Positions 12,483-24,500 of a stretch of 64,000 nucleotides of DNA are shown here, one piece after another (the first letter of the stretch is position 1; each line of letters opens with the position of its first letter). The translations under genes and the position numbers were made by a program. The stretch comes from Lucifuga dentata (taxonomy: Eukaryota > Chordata > Actinopteri > Ophidiiformes > Bythitidae): contig VXCM01000705.1 of the NCBI GenBank assembly GCA_014773175.1, forward strand, positions 186,001 through 250,000. Direction: 5' to 3'. The notes under the pieces were generated by a model that made no database searches, was not told the origin of the DNA, and saw only the letters and a program-made list of their open reading frames with translations.

Positions 12483-15069
12483 ATGCTGGGCTGCTTGTTG
12501 AGAGGAGGCTGCTGTCCTCTGCTCTGCCTGTGGGTCCTGCTGCTTCCTCTGGTCTCCCTCCATCGTTTGAACCTGCACAAGAGCGACGGTGTGAGGGACC
12601 AGCCCAAGCTGCTGCTGGTTTCATTCGATGGCTTCCGCTGGGACTATATTAATCGAGTCCCAGTGCCTAACTTCCATGCCATCATGGAGGAGGGAGTAAG
12701 GGTGGAGAAGGTGGAGAATGCTTACATTACCAAAACCCTTCCCAACCACTACAGCTTGGTGACGGGGCTGTATGCTGAGTTCCATGGCATTGTGGCCAAT
12801 GAGATGTACGACCCCGTTCTGAACCGGTCCTTCTCCATGGAAACAGACAGTATCTATGAATCACGATGGTGGGAGGAGGCAGTGCCGCTGTGGGTGACCA
12901 ATCAGAAAGCGGGAAGACGGAGTGGGGCGGCAATGTGGCCAGGGTCTGACGTCAAGATCCATGGCACGTATCCCACCCAATATCTCCAGTACAATGCATC
13001 AGTCTCCTTTGAAACCCGGGTGGAACGGATTATCAAATGGTTCTCTGCACCCAAAGAAGAAGCAGTGGATTTTGGATTACTGTACTGGGAGGAACCGGAT
13101 GAGAGTGGGCACAACCTGGGACCCGAGAGCTCCCTCATGGATGTAGTCATCGCTGGTATTGATAAGAAGCTTGGCTTCCTCCGGAATGAGCTAAAGAAGG
13201 CTGGGCTGTATGAGAAAGTGAACCTCATAGTGACCAGTGACCACGGAATGACGCAGCTCTCCACTGATAAGATCGTAGAACTGGATGAGTATGTGAGCAG
13301 AGAGATGTATACTTGGGTGGATAAGAGCCCAGTGATGGGGATCCTGCCCAAAGAAGGTATCATCTTTGGTCATTTCTCACATTCAGGGTTGTCCTTACAC
13401 TTGGAGAATGTTAATAGGATGTAATCAAAGAGCATGCCATGCTGGAATCATTGGAAAGAAAGCAAAGCACAGAAGCACTTTTTCGTGCTTCAGCTAGTTT
13501 TTTCATATATTGGGAAAAAAAGACAAAACTTGAATTCCATCTTTGTTTGCAGCTCATCATAAACTACTATTTTTGTATGTGTGTACATTTGTTACCATTG
13601 GTTGTCATCTCCTTTTGCAGGAATGTTTGAGGAGGTGTACAGCAAGCTGGCGGATGCAAACCCTCACATGACGGTATACAAGAAAGAAGACATTCCTGAG
13701 CACTTTCACTACAAACACAACGTCAGGATCATGCCCATTCTCATCGAGGCCCAGGAGGGCTGGACCATCATGCAGAACAGAACCGGATTCTTCATGCGTA
13801 TGTGTCAAATCAGTAACCTTTCCAATGTGTGCTTAGATGACATTCAGGTTCAGGGTTCTACACATCAAGAGGCTTTTTCAGCAGCTTCCTTATTTATAGC
13901 AGCTTGCAGTGAATTTCTGTCATATTGACTCAAAACTAGCTGATGCTAAAATTAACAGACAACAGGATTTCTTTCCCTTAGAAACAGCAAGATATAGTCC
14001 CTTTAGGTCTCAAATCATGTCCAGAGAATAAATTTTCATTGCAAAAAATAAATATGAATCACCTAAATTCACTGTCTACTGGAGAACGATGACTTAATCA
14101 TTAAAATTTCTTGTAGTCTGTGACTGTGCATCTTAAAGACTCTCAGTGAGACTCCTGATCTAGACATGTATTATATATTATCTCTTAACAGGGCAATAAG
14201 GCTAAATGATTTTTGCTCTAATTGTCCAGTTGTCATCGTTGAGCTGTGCTGCCCTCTGCTGCTCAATTAATTGTAGTGGAAGTCTGACTTTTTTTTTTAG
14301 TTTATGTGAATCCAGTCCCCATGACTTTTGCAGCCAAGCTCACTTATAATAATTCAGCAATGCATTGGGACTGTGCATACCGGAATTTGTTGAGAAATTG
14401 CATAGATGATGTACATCAGCAGTAGTTAGTCTACAGGCATTCATTAGGGGTGAAAAATCAGCTTTGATTCCTCATTTGTGTGATTGATTAACACTGACCA
14501 GCTGACTGGGACAAGTGATGATTTTAGGAAATCATCTGAGAGAGAGGCAGTGCCAGATGTCATAAATCTCTAAACAAAAAGGGCTGCATGTGACTCTCTG
14601 CAATGCATAAATCAAACTATTTCCAGGCGTATGCAAATAAATGTCGCGTCTTTTCTTTTCAGTGGGAAACCATGGCTATAACAACAGCTTACCCAGCATG
14701 CATCCCGTGTTTGTGGCCCGCGGACCAGCCTTTCGCCAAAGCTACGTGAAGACCTTCATGCGCTCCGTCGACCTTTACCCTCTCATGTGCCACATCCTGT
14801 CCATCCACCCTTTACCGAACAACGGCTCCCTCTCCAACGTTCAGGACCTTCTGGTGCCAGAGCCGCCCTCTCCCCCTTCACCCAGCGTCCCAGCCAGGGT
14901 CAAGGGGTATTCCTACTCCCCTGCTGTAGGCTCTCTGCTTGGTATAGCGATGGTGCTGGGCTTTCTGGTGGTGTACATCAGACAAGTGACGCTTAAGCAG
15001 CTGCCTGCACTTCCGCACAGAAGCAGGGAGATGTCTCAGCCCTTGCTGCAAGAGGACTTGCATCTGTAG
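12483..15069 (+). CDS. enpp5: Ectonucleotide pyrophosphatase/phosphodiesterase family member 5
   Basis: Type I membrane ecto-phosphodiesterase of the NPP family. Coding exons are 12483-13356, 13621-13797 and 14663-15069 (TAG), with gt/ag borders and phase 1 at both introns; 485 aa versus 477 aa in human ENPP5. An N-terminal hydrophobic signal (residues about 12-27) precedes the catalytic domain. The two-zinc site is complete: Asp49 (SFDGFRWDY), nucleophile Thr85 (TKTLPNHY), Asp206 and His210 (EEPDESGH), Asp253-His254 (SDHGM) and His354 (GNHGY). A C-terminal transmembrane helix lies at about 437-457, with a short tail ending PALPHRSREMSQPLLQEDLHL-like sequence. MWPGSDVKIHGTYPTQY, PKEGMFEEVY, NGSLSNVQDLL and SQPLLQ point to ENPP5 rather than ENPP4. 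The ATG at 12483 is the first Met in frame after the acceptor; an upstream in-frame CTG is not needed. The human neighbour order CLIC5-ENPP4-ENPP5 supports the assignment. Confidence 0.92.
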
Positions 15070-16992
15070 GTGAGAAAAAGAAAGGATGAGCAAGATAGGA
15101 AAAAAGAAGAGGAGGTAATGCTCCCCAAGATGGTCTGCTCTGTCCAGAAGCATCCCCTGAACTCCTCCTTACATTTGCATCTATTGTTTGAGTGTGGAGG
15201 AACGCGTTTCTTGCTTGAAGATAAGGGAAAAGATGTTTAGAGTTTGCTTCTGGCACAGGCTTAATCGAGATGATAAACCTTTACATGGGCTTTCTAGTGG
15301 CTTTGCTTTGTGAATTTTACCTAATGGCATCTCATCATTTTCATTGTCACTGAGAATTTCAAGCACAGAGTGAAATTTCAACCCGTGATTCTGGAAAACA
15401 CGGGAGCGGTTGGCTGTAGATTTGATTTATTGGACATTTTCAAATCTACGCAAAACAGATTTGTATGTCGTGAAGTAAAATGTCAACTCGGACTTGTTGT
15501 GTTTTTGCCACAAGTTGTTGCTCTGAAGTTCTGATTTTCAATTCAGGAGTTATTCTGAAGTACGAATTGTGTGATTAATCAGAAAAATTTTGACAAGTAT
15601 TTTGAGTGTGCTCATTTTCAGGAAACGTGATTGGCTTGAATCAGACAGTGTTATTTTTGAAAGGTCCTTAGAATTTTTCATTGAATATGTAAAACTCACT
15701 CAATGTGCCCGACTACTGCTCATAACATCATTCCACTAGCCAATAACATCACTACGTGGCTCTTAAGCAGTCCTTTCCATTTGCCTTTTGACTCCATTGA
15801 AAACGTCTCTCTAAGGTGTGCAATCGTTTGTGTGTTAATTACGTTTTGTAGAGTTTATTTTGAGGGAGGGGCACATTTCTCGACAGATGACTCTGTATTG
15901 CCCTCCTGTTTCTATGTTCACCGTCATAACCATTGCCATTTGGTGGTGAAATGTGAAGTGCAATTGCTATTGGTCAGTATTTTGTCTTAGGGATTATAAG
16001 GGTTTTGTTGTTGCTTGGTTTGAGAAAAGACTATTTCGGCACGACTTGCAAGAACTGTTCCCCTGATTTGCACTACAGGACAGAAATGAAACAGAAAAAG
16101 GAGCAGTAGCTAGATGCTTTTTAGGTCATGTATAAGTTGCACTCTTTGTTGGTAGTTGTTATTTGAAATAATAAAAAAAAAAAAGTTAGGTGCCTCTTGC
16201 CAAAAAGCTTTTTAATTAGCATAATCATAGAAAACAAAGTAGAACCCAAATCTAATCAGCAATGATATATTTTCATCTTCTTTTAAAGAAAAATTGGTTC
16301 AATGTTGTCTTTATGCTTTGATGCAGTAACTAATACTTTTGCCCAAAAATGACAGACATCACTGTGATATACTTTTTACAAATTTTAAATTCATAAATTG
16401 AAAAGATTTCTATGAAATTTGTTAATTTTCTGAATAATTGTGTTGTTTTATGAGTGAAAAGTGTTGTCTGATAAGAAAAAAAAAATTAAATATATCTTCA
16501 GTATATTAAAAAAAAAAAACATTTGAAATTCTTTGACATTGTACTAGATCTGGTTTATCTTGGTTGGTTGTTACTACCTTAGATTTGAAATATGGGTATT
16601 TATTTTAATTTACAAATTAACTATCTTTGCCATGTTAATGCAATCAAAGAATCTTCTGAAATTAAAAGGGACTTACGTGAAACCGAAAGGATTGTATGTG
16701 TGTTTTTTCCTTTTTTTTTTTTTTTTTTTTAAACATATGTTGAATTTCTNTTAAAAAAAAAAAAAAAAACAAACAAAAACTTTTCTAATGAAACTGAAAT
16801 CCTGATTGCCAAAGTGTCCTTGAAGGTAAAGACGTTGCCTCCTGCATAAATCACCAGTTAACTCAAGGGATCAAAGGTCATTCATGAGTTATCACTGGAA
16901 TTTGCCCTAGCAGCGCTCAGCCAGGCAGGCAGAGGGAAGTGACTCTGTTCCAGCAAGCCACTCAGCTCAGCCAGTCTGGATACAACACCGAC
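15070..16992 (+). other. enpp5 3' UTR and spacer to clic5
   Basis: No exon recognised. A candidate polyadenylation signal AATAAA followed by an A-run lies near 16168-16182, consistent with an enpp5 3' UTR of about 1.1 kb. Further on are A/T homopolymers and an N at 16750. The last 150 bases are the presumed 5' UTR of the long clic5 transcript. Confidence 0.5.
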
Positions 16993-17577
16993 ATGGACAA
17001 CACTGACAAGACAGACGAGGGAAAAGCGCATGAGGAGCTCCGTGATGGAGCCGTCAGCCCCGTACAGCCCAGGTGTGAAAGCCCAGGTGAAGCGAGGGAG
17101 CAGCTGCTCAGCGAGGCGCAGGTCCACGCGTCTGCGGATGAAGAGCGCACCTGCCCGGATTACATAGCCACCAGAGACGGGAAGGAGGACGAGGACAAGC
17201 GCGACAGCTCGTCCTCCTCTTCCTCTTCCTCCAGCGACGACGAAGAGGATAAAGCCGGAGAAGAGGCAGAGGTGAAGGCGCCGGAGGTGGTGGAGATAAA
17301 GGTGGTGGAGGAGGTGAACGGAGAGCCAGCAGCCGCCGGGTCCAGGCGGTCATCCGCCTCCTCCTCATCTTCCGCCGGAGACCCGTGTGATGACCCGCCG
17401 ATCCAGCTGCGGGAGGAGAACGCGGAGGACGGGATGCTCACGGCGAATACACACCCGGACACAACCTCCACGCCGGAGCAATCTGTGGACTACAGCCTGA
17501 AAACTCTGGAGAATGTCAGCCTGGATGAGAACAGCGCCGCAGCAGAACCTCAGCCCGACATCTCTCTGTTCGTCAAG
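16993..17577 (+). CDS. clic5: clic5 first coding exon of the long (CLIC5B-type) isoform
   Basis: Encodes a 195-residue acidic, disordered extension starting [16 protein letters not shown] and ending in PDISLFVK before gtaaga, so it splices in phase 0 to the exon at 27023. It contains a run of ten serines followed by [10 protein letters not shown] (a typical CK2-like acidic serine tract), a second Ser run, and alternating Val/Glu ([10 protein letters not shown]). Human CLIC5B has a comparable extension. The ATG at 16993 is chosen because the in-frame codon at 16939 is GTG, not ATG. The exon is CpG-rich relative to its surroundings, consistent with its own promoter. Confidence 0.88.
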
Positions 17578-20500
17578 GTAAGAAGCTTTAAATCTTTTTT
17601 CATATTTTCCACTTATATTATTCATAAGTACAAATTCAGCACTTCTTAAGCTGGATAACTTTCAATGTTATTGCTTTCTCAGGCAAAAATTTCGCATTGG
17701 TTTCTTGTGTGTTGGAACATAATAAAATAGTAAATGTATCTGGAGATCTAATATAAGTCTTTTTGTTTGTAGAAATTGCAATGTTCTGTTTTGTCTTCAC
17801 TCATCCTCTTTATTCCAGGCTAATAAGGACAAATTTCCTCTAATCTTTACTGGAAAATACTTCAAAGTCTGGCAACATTTCCAGCTTTGCATATTTAATG
17901 ACTGATATACTGTATTATAAATGAAGAACAGCATTATGAAGGCAACATAGTGTAATCTGCTTTCACGGCCATTTGCTAATGGTCTTTGCTATGATATGAT
18001 GACTGCATTAGCCTCAGAGGTCATGCAGTCTTTAAACACAACAGCGAGATATGAAAACCTCAAGATACCTGCCATTCTTCAGAGATATGGAAATTTAGAA
18101 ACAAGTTATACAGAAAAAATAAAATGATGTGAATGAATATGTCCCTGTAGTTTATAGGAACAGTAAATAACCGCTAAAGGTCAAATAAAGTACATGAAAA
18201 ACATTTATTACACTTGTTTGCAGCTACATTATGCAGATTGTAGCTCAGGAAAGAGATACTTGACTTTGCTGACAAATGCTAAAGTAACAGAGTATTAGAA
18301 ACTTTCTTGGTGACTAAATCCAAAGGTGGTCCGATGTAATAATTAACTCGTCGACTGTACAGGCGTAGAAAGAGGGGCTGAACTCCACGCCTGAGCAAAT
18401 CTGTGTGTTCTGCTATTTTCTGATAGAGCTGCTCTGTAACGTGTATTATCAGAACACTCAGGTCACTTTGCCGATTGGGCAACTGAGGCTGAGATTTAGT
18501 GATTCAAGGAGCTCTGTATCACCTCACCAACGACCTTGTAAATGTTGTAACTGCCATGAATGAAATCAGGTAAAATCATAATAGTAATAATAGATGAATG
18601 TGCAAACACATCAACTGAAAATCAAAAACCTCGACCTGACTTCAGCGATGATTTCTTGAAATGATCCCAACTCTCTTGACAGGAATTGGGAGGCGTTCAA
18701 GAAAACAAATCGACTGTTAGCTTTGCTAAATTAAATATTTTGTGATATTGTCCACATCAAATGAAAATTGAGTGTTACTGCATTTTTTTCTCAAATTTTA
18801 CAGAAACCTTATTCTTCCAGGTTTGAATATATCTGTCTTTGCATCTAATTTTGCCTTTTTCTTAAATGTTTGAACATAAAAACATCATCAAATCATCAGC
18901 ATATAACCACATTTTAATGATAATGCGAAAGAGGAAGCCTTGGCACACAGAGATCTGCTATCTTAATGTTATTATATCACAACTATGATATGACAAATGA
19001 ATGGACTGTAGTTTATCTTGGAAGTGACAGGACTTGGCCCCGACTCCACATATCACCCCCTTATCTGGTCTTCCTGTCTAAGTGAATCCAACCTGTGGGT
19101 GTGGAGGATTTGCCAACAACCATAAACCAGCTGTATTATAACAATAGGGAGGAGATACAGGAGTGTTTCCATCCTTATTAAAAGCCTGCGTGACTCCTCC
19201 CACGCTCGCTGTGATAACACGCTACAGAACAGGCTTTCCCATATCACAAAGGCGCATTTTCACTCATGCCAAAGCTGTTTATCTTGCACGATATAATGGT
19301 ACACTTTGTTACACTGACGTGGAAATTTTACATGGCAGTATAATGATATTTATTTATATGTTGCATCACATCGACAAAGAAGAGAATGAACAATCAGGTT
19401 TGTTTGATGATGTGTTCCTGATTTCATTCTATTCATGGGTGATGTCTGATAATTGTGGTGTATCATTTCCTTCACTGGCTAATGGTTATTCATGCTAGTG
19501 TCTAATATTTGTCACACATGGGAAGTGTGTGTAGTTGCAAGAGAAGGACTTGAACGCTCCTCTCTTGGCTCCGGAAAGACAGACGATGTCTGTTACCGTT
19601 TGATGCATTGGTGAACGATTAGCCCAACAAATGAGTGATGATGAGCTTCTTCCTTTCCCCTCCTCCTTTCCTTAATGATTTTACTATCATGTCTGCTAAA
19701 TTTGGTGCTTTTCTGAAGTCTGCTTGAGAAAACGTGAGGAGAGCAGCTTTAGTTTGGAATTAAGAAGCAAAGAAATCCCCTCGATACTTAGAAGAAGTAG
19801 CTGATTGGCTACAGATCTAAATTAGCCACAGACATTAAGCTCATCTCAATTATCATCAATTCTTTTCAAAATGTAGCTGCTGCGAAGCCGATCGAGACTG
19901 TTTTTCAATTCTCAGTTCTCACAGAAGCTTTAAAGGACCATAACACCCATTTTACATGTTTGAGCCTAATATATTCAATTTTCATACACGTAATGTAACT
20001 GACAATCATTTCCCAAAGCATACTACTGGAACGGTGAATTAAAAAAAATGTTTTTCCTACCTTCCAGATCGCCATTGGTTTCAGTTCATTCTGGTACGCT
20101 ATTAAAATCAACTTGTTGATACTTAGAATGTTCTTGGGAGAGGTAATCCATCATTGCGCACAAGATATTCAGGTTTTTTTCAAAGTTACGTAATTTTAGC
20201 GTTTAAGCGCAATAAAATGCACTGAGTGAATGTATCTCTCCACCAGGAAATACAGTCCCAAAAGAAGACCTTTGTTTATTGAAGAATTTAAATGACTGTG
20301 ACTTCATAATTTTGTGTAACTATTAGCAGCCAAAACGTTGATTTTTAAGGTGGGTGTATCGTTTGAATATTTTATTTTGAAAGATTAAGAGATTTTGCAA
20401 AACATCAGGAAAGCTGAAATACGGTTTTATCCTTTGGGAAATGATTGTCAGTGACCTTACATTTATGAAAACTGAATATATTAGACGCAAACATGCAAAA

Positions 20501-21525
20501 TGGGTGGTATGGTCCTTTAAATAACATTTAGAACTTACTTGACCCTAAAAAGGATCTAACATTTTCTATGCTAAACACTGATAATGAACAGCATATAATT
20601 TTTTTCAACACGAACTGACAGATGTGCCCTACATAGACTCTTTCCAAAAAAAAAAAAAAAAAANAAAAAAAAAAAAGAAAGCCAATTCCTGCATCAAAAC
20701 CAAAGCCAAACATCAATAATTCACTGAGGAATCTTCTCCAGGTCTCCTACTGGTGATCAAATATAACCCGCCTTATCCTGCCAGAGTCAAAACGTGTGTG
20801 AACACACATTAAATATGAATGCTGCTGCTCAGGTACACGCAAATACACTCCGACACTGACAGAGACATCCATCTACACCATAAAGCCATATAAACTAAAA
20901 AACTAAACCATTCTATTTTGTTCCAACGTCACTCAACTGATTAATTATCCAAAACTGAGTCTTCAAGTACAGAAAACACACTTATTAATGGAAAAAAAAG
21001 AGCAATAAGAGACTGAGTGATGCAATATTTCAGAGATGGGACAGATGCAAGTGGAGGAAGAGAGGTGGCGGTGGTGTGTGTTGAGAGGGCTGGTAATGGT
21101 GTAAAGGAAGGACAGAAGACTCCACCCCCTGATATAGCCTGCCACCTGTTTCCCACTTTGTGTCAGTGAGACTCGCTCTGCTCTCCATCTGTAGCCCAAA
21201 AATCAGAACACAGCCTCCACCACCTGCAACCCGCAGCCACTCTGAGCTTCACCTGCAGGACAAAACACCGAAGAGGAAAAACAGCCTTCAGGGTCCCAAG
21301 GTGGTAGAGATCCTGAGTCAGGGGATTATAAAAAAAAAAAGACCCTTNAGCCTTCAGGGTCCCAAGGTGGTAGAGATCCTGAGTCAGGGGATTATAAAAA
21401 AAAAAAGACCCTTCAGGGATCAAAAGCCAAGGAGGAGCAGAATATTTTGAGATTACAGCCAGGTTATCTGGGTTTTTCCTCCTCTCTTTCTGGAGGATGT
21501 AGACCTCTAAGGCTGAGCCAAGGAC

Positions 21526-21556
<31 letters not shown>

Positions 21557-24500
21557 AGAAAAAGTAACAACCAGAACCAGGAACCATGTCTACTGGTGCT
21601 AAAGACAGAGACCCTGATATCGAACTTTTTGTCAAGGTAAGAGAGAGACAGAATTATACTGACAGTGCTTTCTAAAGTTCATTTTGATGGAGGACAGAAG
21701 AGTTTTTATTGGAGAATGAGTACCACTGTGGGCTGTGGAAAGCCTGTGTAACATGATAGCAGAGATCAAGTTACCGGCACGTTCCGCTCTGTGTCGACCC
21801 GGGATTGTTGTGACAGTGATACTGAAGCTGCATGTTGATGGTGGGAAACTCGTATGAAGGCCTGCTGTGGAACCATCGCTTCCCCCGAAACATTAGACTC
21901 TTTTATTTAAATATTTCAGATATATTTGATTTCAGTTTTTCAGTTTTAATCACTTGATTTTCCAGCTCAACACATGGTATATAATGTGTAAAATGACAGG
22001 TTTGGAGGGTTGTTTTGTACAGCATCTCTTAATGCTCCTCAGGCCCCTCGAGAACAGTTAGAGGCAGATGAATGCACATCTGTACCTGAAGCAGGTGAGG
22101 TGGAAGCAGGTGGAAAATCTCTCGGGTGGTGTGCTGCCTGGCTGCACAATTAGCTAGCATGGAAGGCTGACTCAGCCAATCAGCTTGCTAGGAAAATAAT
22201 CAACTAGGTTAACCAAAAGTTCATTGGAAATGACAAACATGAGCTGCTTGCATCACCTGCCATTTACAGTTTTTATCTATGCTGTTGCAGCAGTACTTTG
22301 TCAAAAGCTACAATTTTATTTACATTTCCGTAAGGTTAAAAGTCACATGCATTTTTTCATATTTGCTAAGAGTAATATGAGTCAGTGGTCACTCATTCAA
22401 TGAAATGTGTTCTTAAATGAAAAAAAATCTCACTACACTGACTCTTGTTCTTTGTGCAGACGTAGGAACCTTGTTTTAGAATGATTTTTACAGAGTTATT
22501 TCCAACTGATATCATTTTTTCATTGAGTCTTCTGAGATGTGAGCTAGATGGACAGAGATCTGTCCTGCATGGCTGAGCCTCTTTTAACACCCTCAGTCCA
22601 GCACGTAGCATTGAAGTTCAACTTTCCCCCATTTTTTTTTTTTTTTAAAGATATCTTGACACAGTTTGGGGTTACTGAAACACTGCAGAGATTAATTTTA
22701 GGATCTTGGCCATAATCAGTATCTATCTGGTCTATCTGGTCTTTTCTCTGGCTGGACTTAAGAATATAAATAACACTGCTGATTGGTGCAGGGTAATTTG
22801 TGCACTTAAATTAAGTGAAAAAGCTATGAAAAATGTTGGATAAATACTAAGCAAATCAACCACAATGCATTCTCTGAGAGCTCTTATGCTGTTTTCTATT
22901 GGAAAAAAGCACCTTTCTGCACTCACATTCTAAGAATAGTTGACAAAGAAGGCCGTAATATTGTTTATTCTGTCTTGTTAATGATGATACTCATATATTC
23001 TCTAACTCAAGGACACTAAAACCTTCTCTGTATGGATATTCTGTGTATATGAAGGATCACGCGAGGCCACGCTGCCTCTAATGGATCCACTCAGCGGCTC
23101 CGTTCCATTCACCTACAGGCCCAGTTATGTTTGACAGCTTTTGTCCTCCACGTTCTAGATCTCGATTGACTATTATCGGCGGCTGTGTATTGTGTTTCTG
23201 CAGAGCCGAGCTGCAACAATACACAGACAGAAGCTTCAAGCGTTGAGCATCAGTGGCTGCCGTGCATCCAGTCAGCTCAGCTACTTTTAGACTGACACGT
23301 CTGTTTTCTGGTGTTTGCTGGGAGCTGTGTACTGATGACTGCTAGTATCGAATAAATACAGCAGTATTTGTGATATTAGCTGTCAAAAGATCTTTTTTTT
23401 TTTCTCCATGCAGGGCAAGTGTTACACAAAGAAGTACAGTATTTTAGTGTGTAACATTTAACCAGTTTAAAAAAAAAATAAAATAAAATCAGCTCTCTGA
23501 TCAACATATGAAATATTTCATTACCTTTGTACAATATTCAGAAGCATGTTCAGTCTTCATACACAAATCCAACTGCTGACTTCTCATCGCACAAAACTTA
23601 AAAGGAACATACCGGCGATTTTGCATGTTTGAGCCCAATAAATTCATCCTGCATACATTACACCACTGCCAAGCATTTTCCAATCCATCACAACAAACCA
23701 TAAGTTCTTTTTTTTTTATGACAGAGTTGCTTAATTTAACTGGTGCATCACAGAGCTGCCCGGAAGAAAAGGTTCGTCTCTGCCAGGTAAAAAAAGTCCC
23801 ATCAGAAGAAAGCTTTTACAGAGAAATTAAAAACCTTCTATATGTTAACAGGTGAAATATTGAATTTTAAGGTGGTTCTATCACCTGAACAATTGATTTT
23901 GAAAGATTAGGGGATTTGGCAAAATAACACAAAAACTTAAATACAGTTTTATGTTTTGGCAAAACATGGTTGGCAATAACGTAACGTGTATGAGGATAGT
24001 ATTTATTGGGTCAAATATGCAAAATCACCAGTTTAGTCCATTAAGTTGTTTGGAGAGATGTGGGAGTTTACTTCATCCTGAATAAATTCAGCGAGGAAGA
24101 ACTATTTAAATCTTTGCTCATGCTGACCTTAAGGTCAGTGCTCTTGCGTGGCACGTGTCGGCCTGATCTGGTCTCTCGCTGACGGCCTACAGGTCTGACC
24201 TGCTCTCCATGCCCCAGTGGCCAGTGAACCCAGTGAGGGAATCATATGTATAATTCAGCCGGGCCACTGGATCAGGTGTCACTGCGAATCCTCCGCTGCA
24301 CAGCCATACATGCAGACATACGAGCACGCCACATGTACGCAGGGATAAAATGCAGAGGAAGTACTGTATTTCTTTGCTGCTGCTGCTATTATTTTTCATG
24401 TACTGACTTCAATTTAATGACTATATGGTTGTTTGAAGGAGTGTATCATTTTTATATCCATACATTATTTAGTGTGAATTTGGAGTATCTGTGTAGAAAT

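Noticed and set aside
16939..16992. In-frame upstream extension of the long clic5 exon
   Set aside because: The first codon is GTG, not ATG. The first true Met in frame is at 16993 and gives the expected MDNTDKT-type acidic start.
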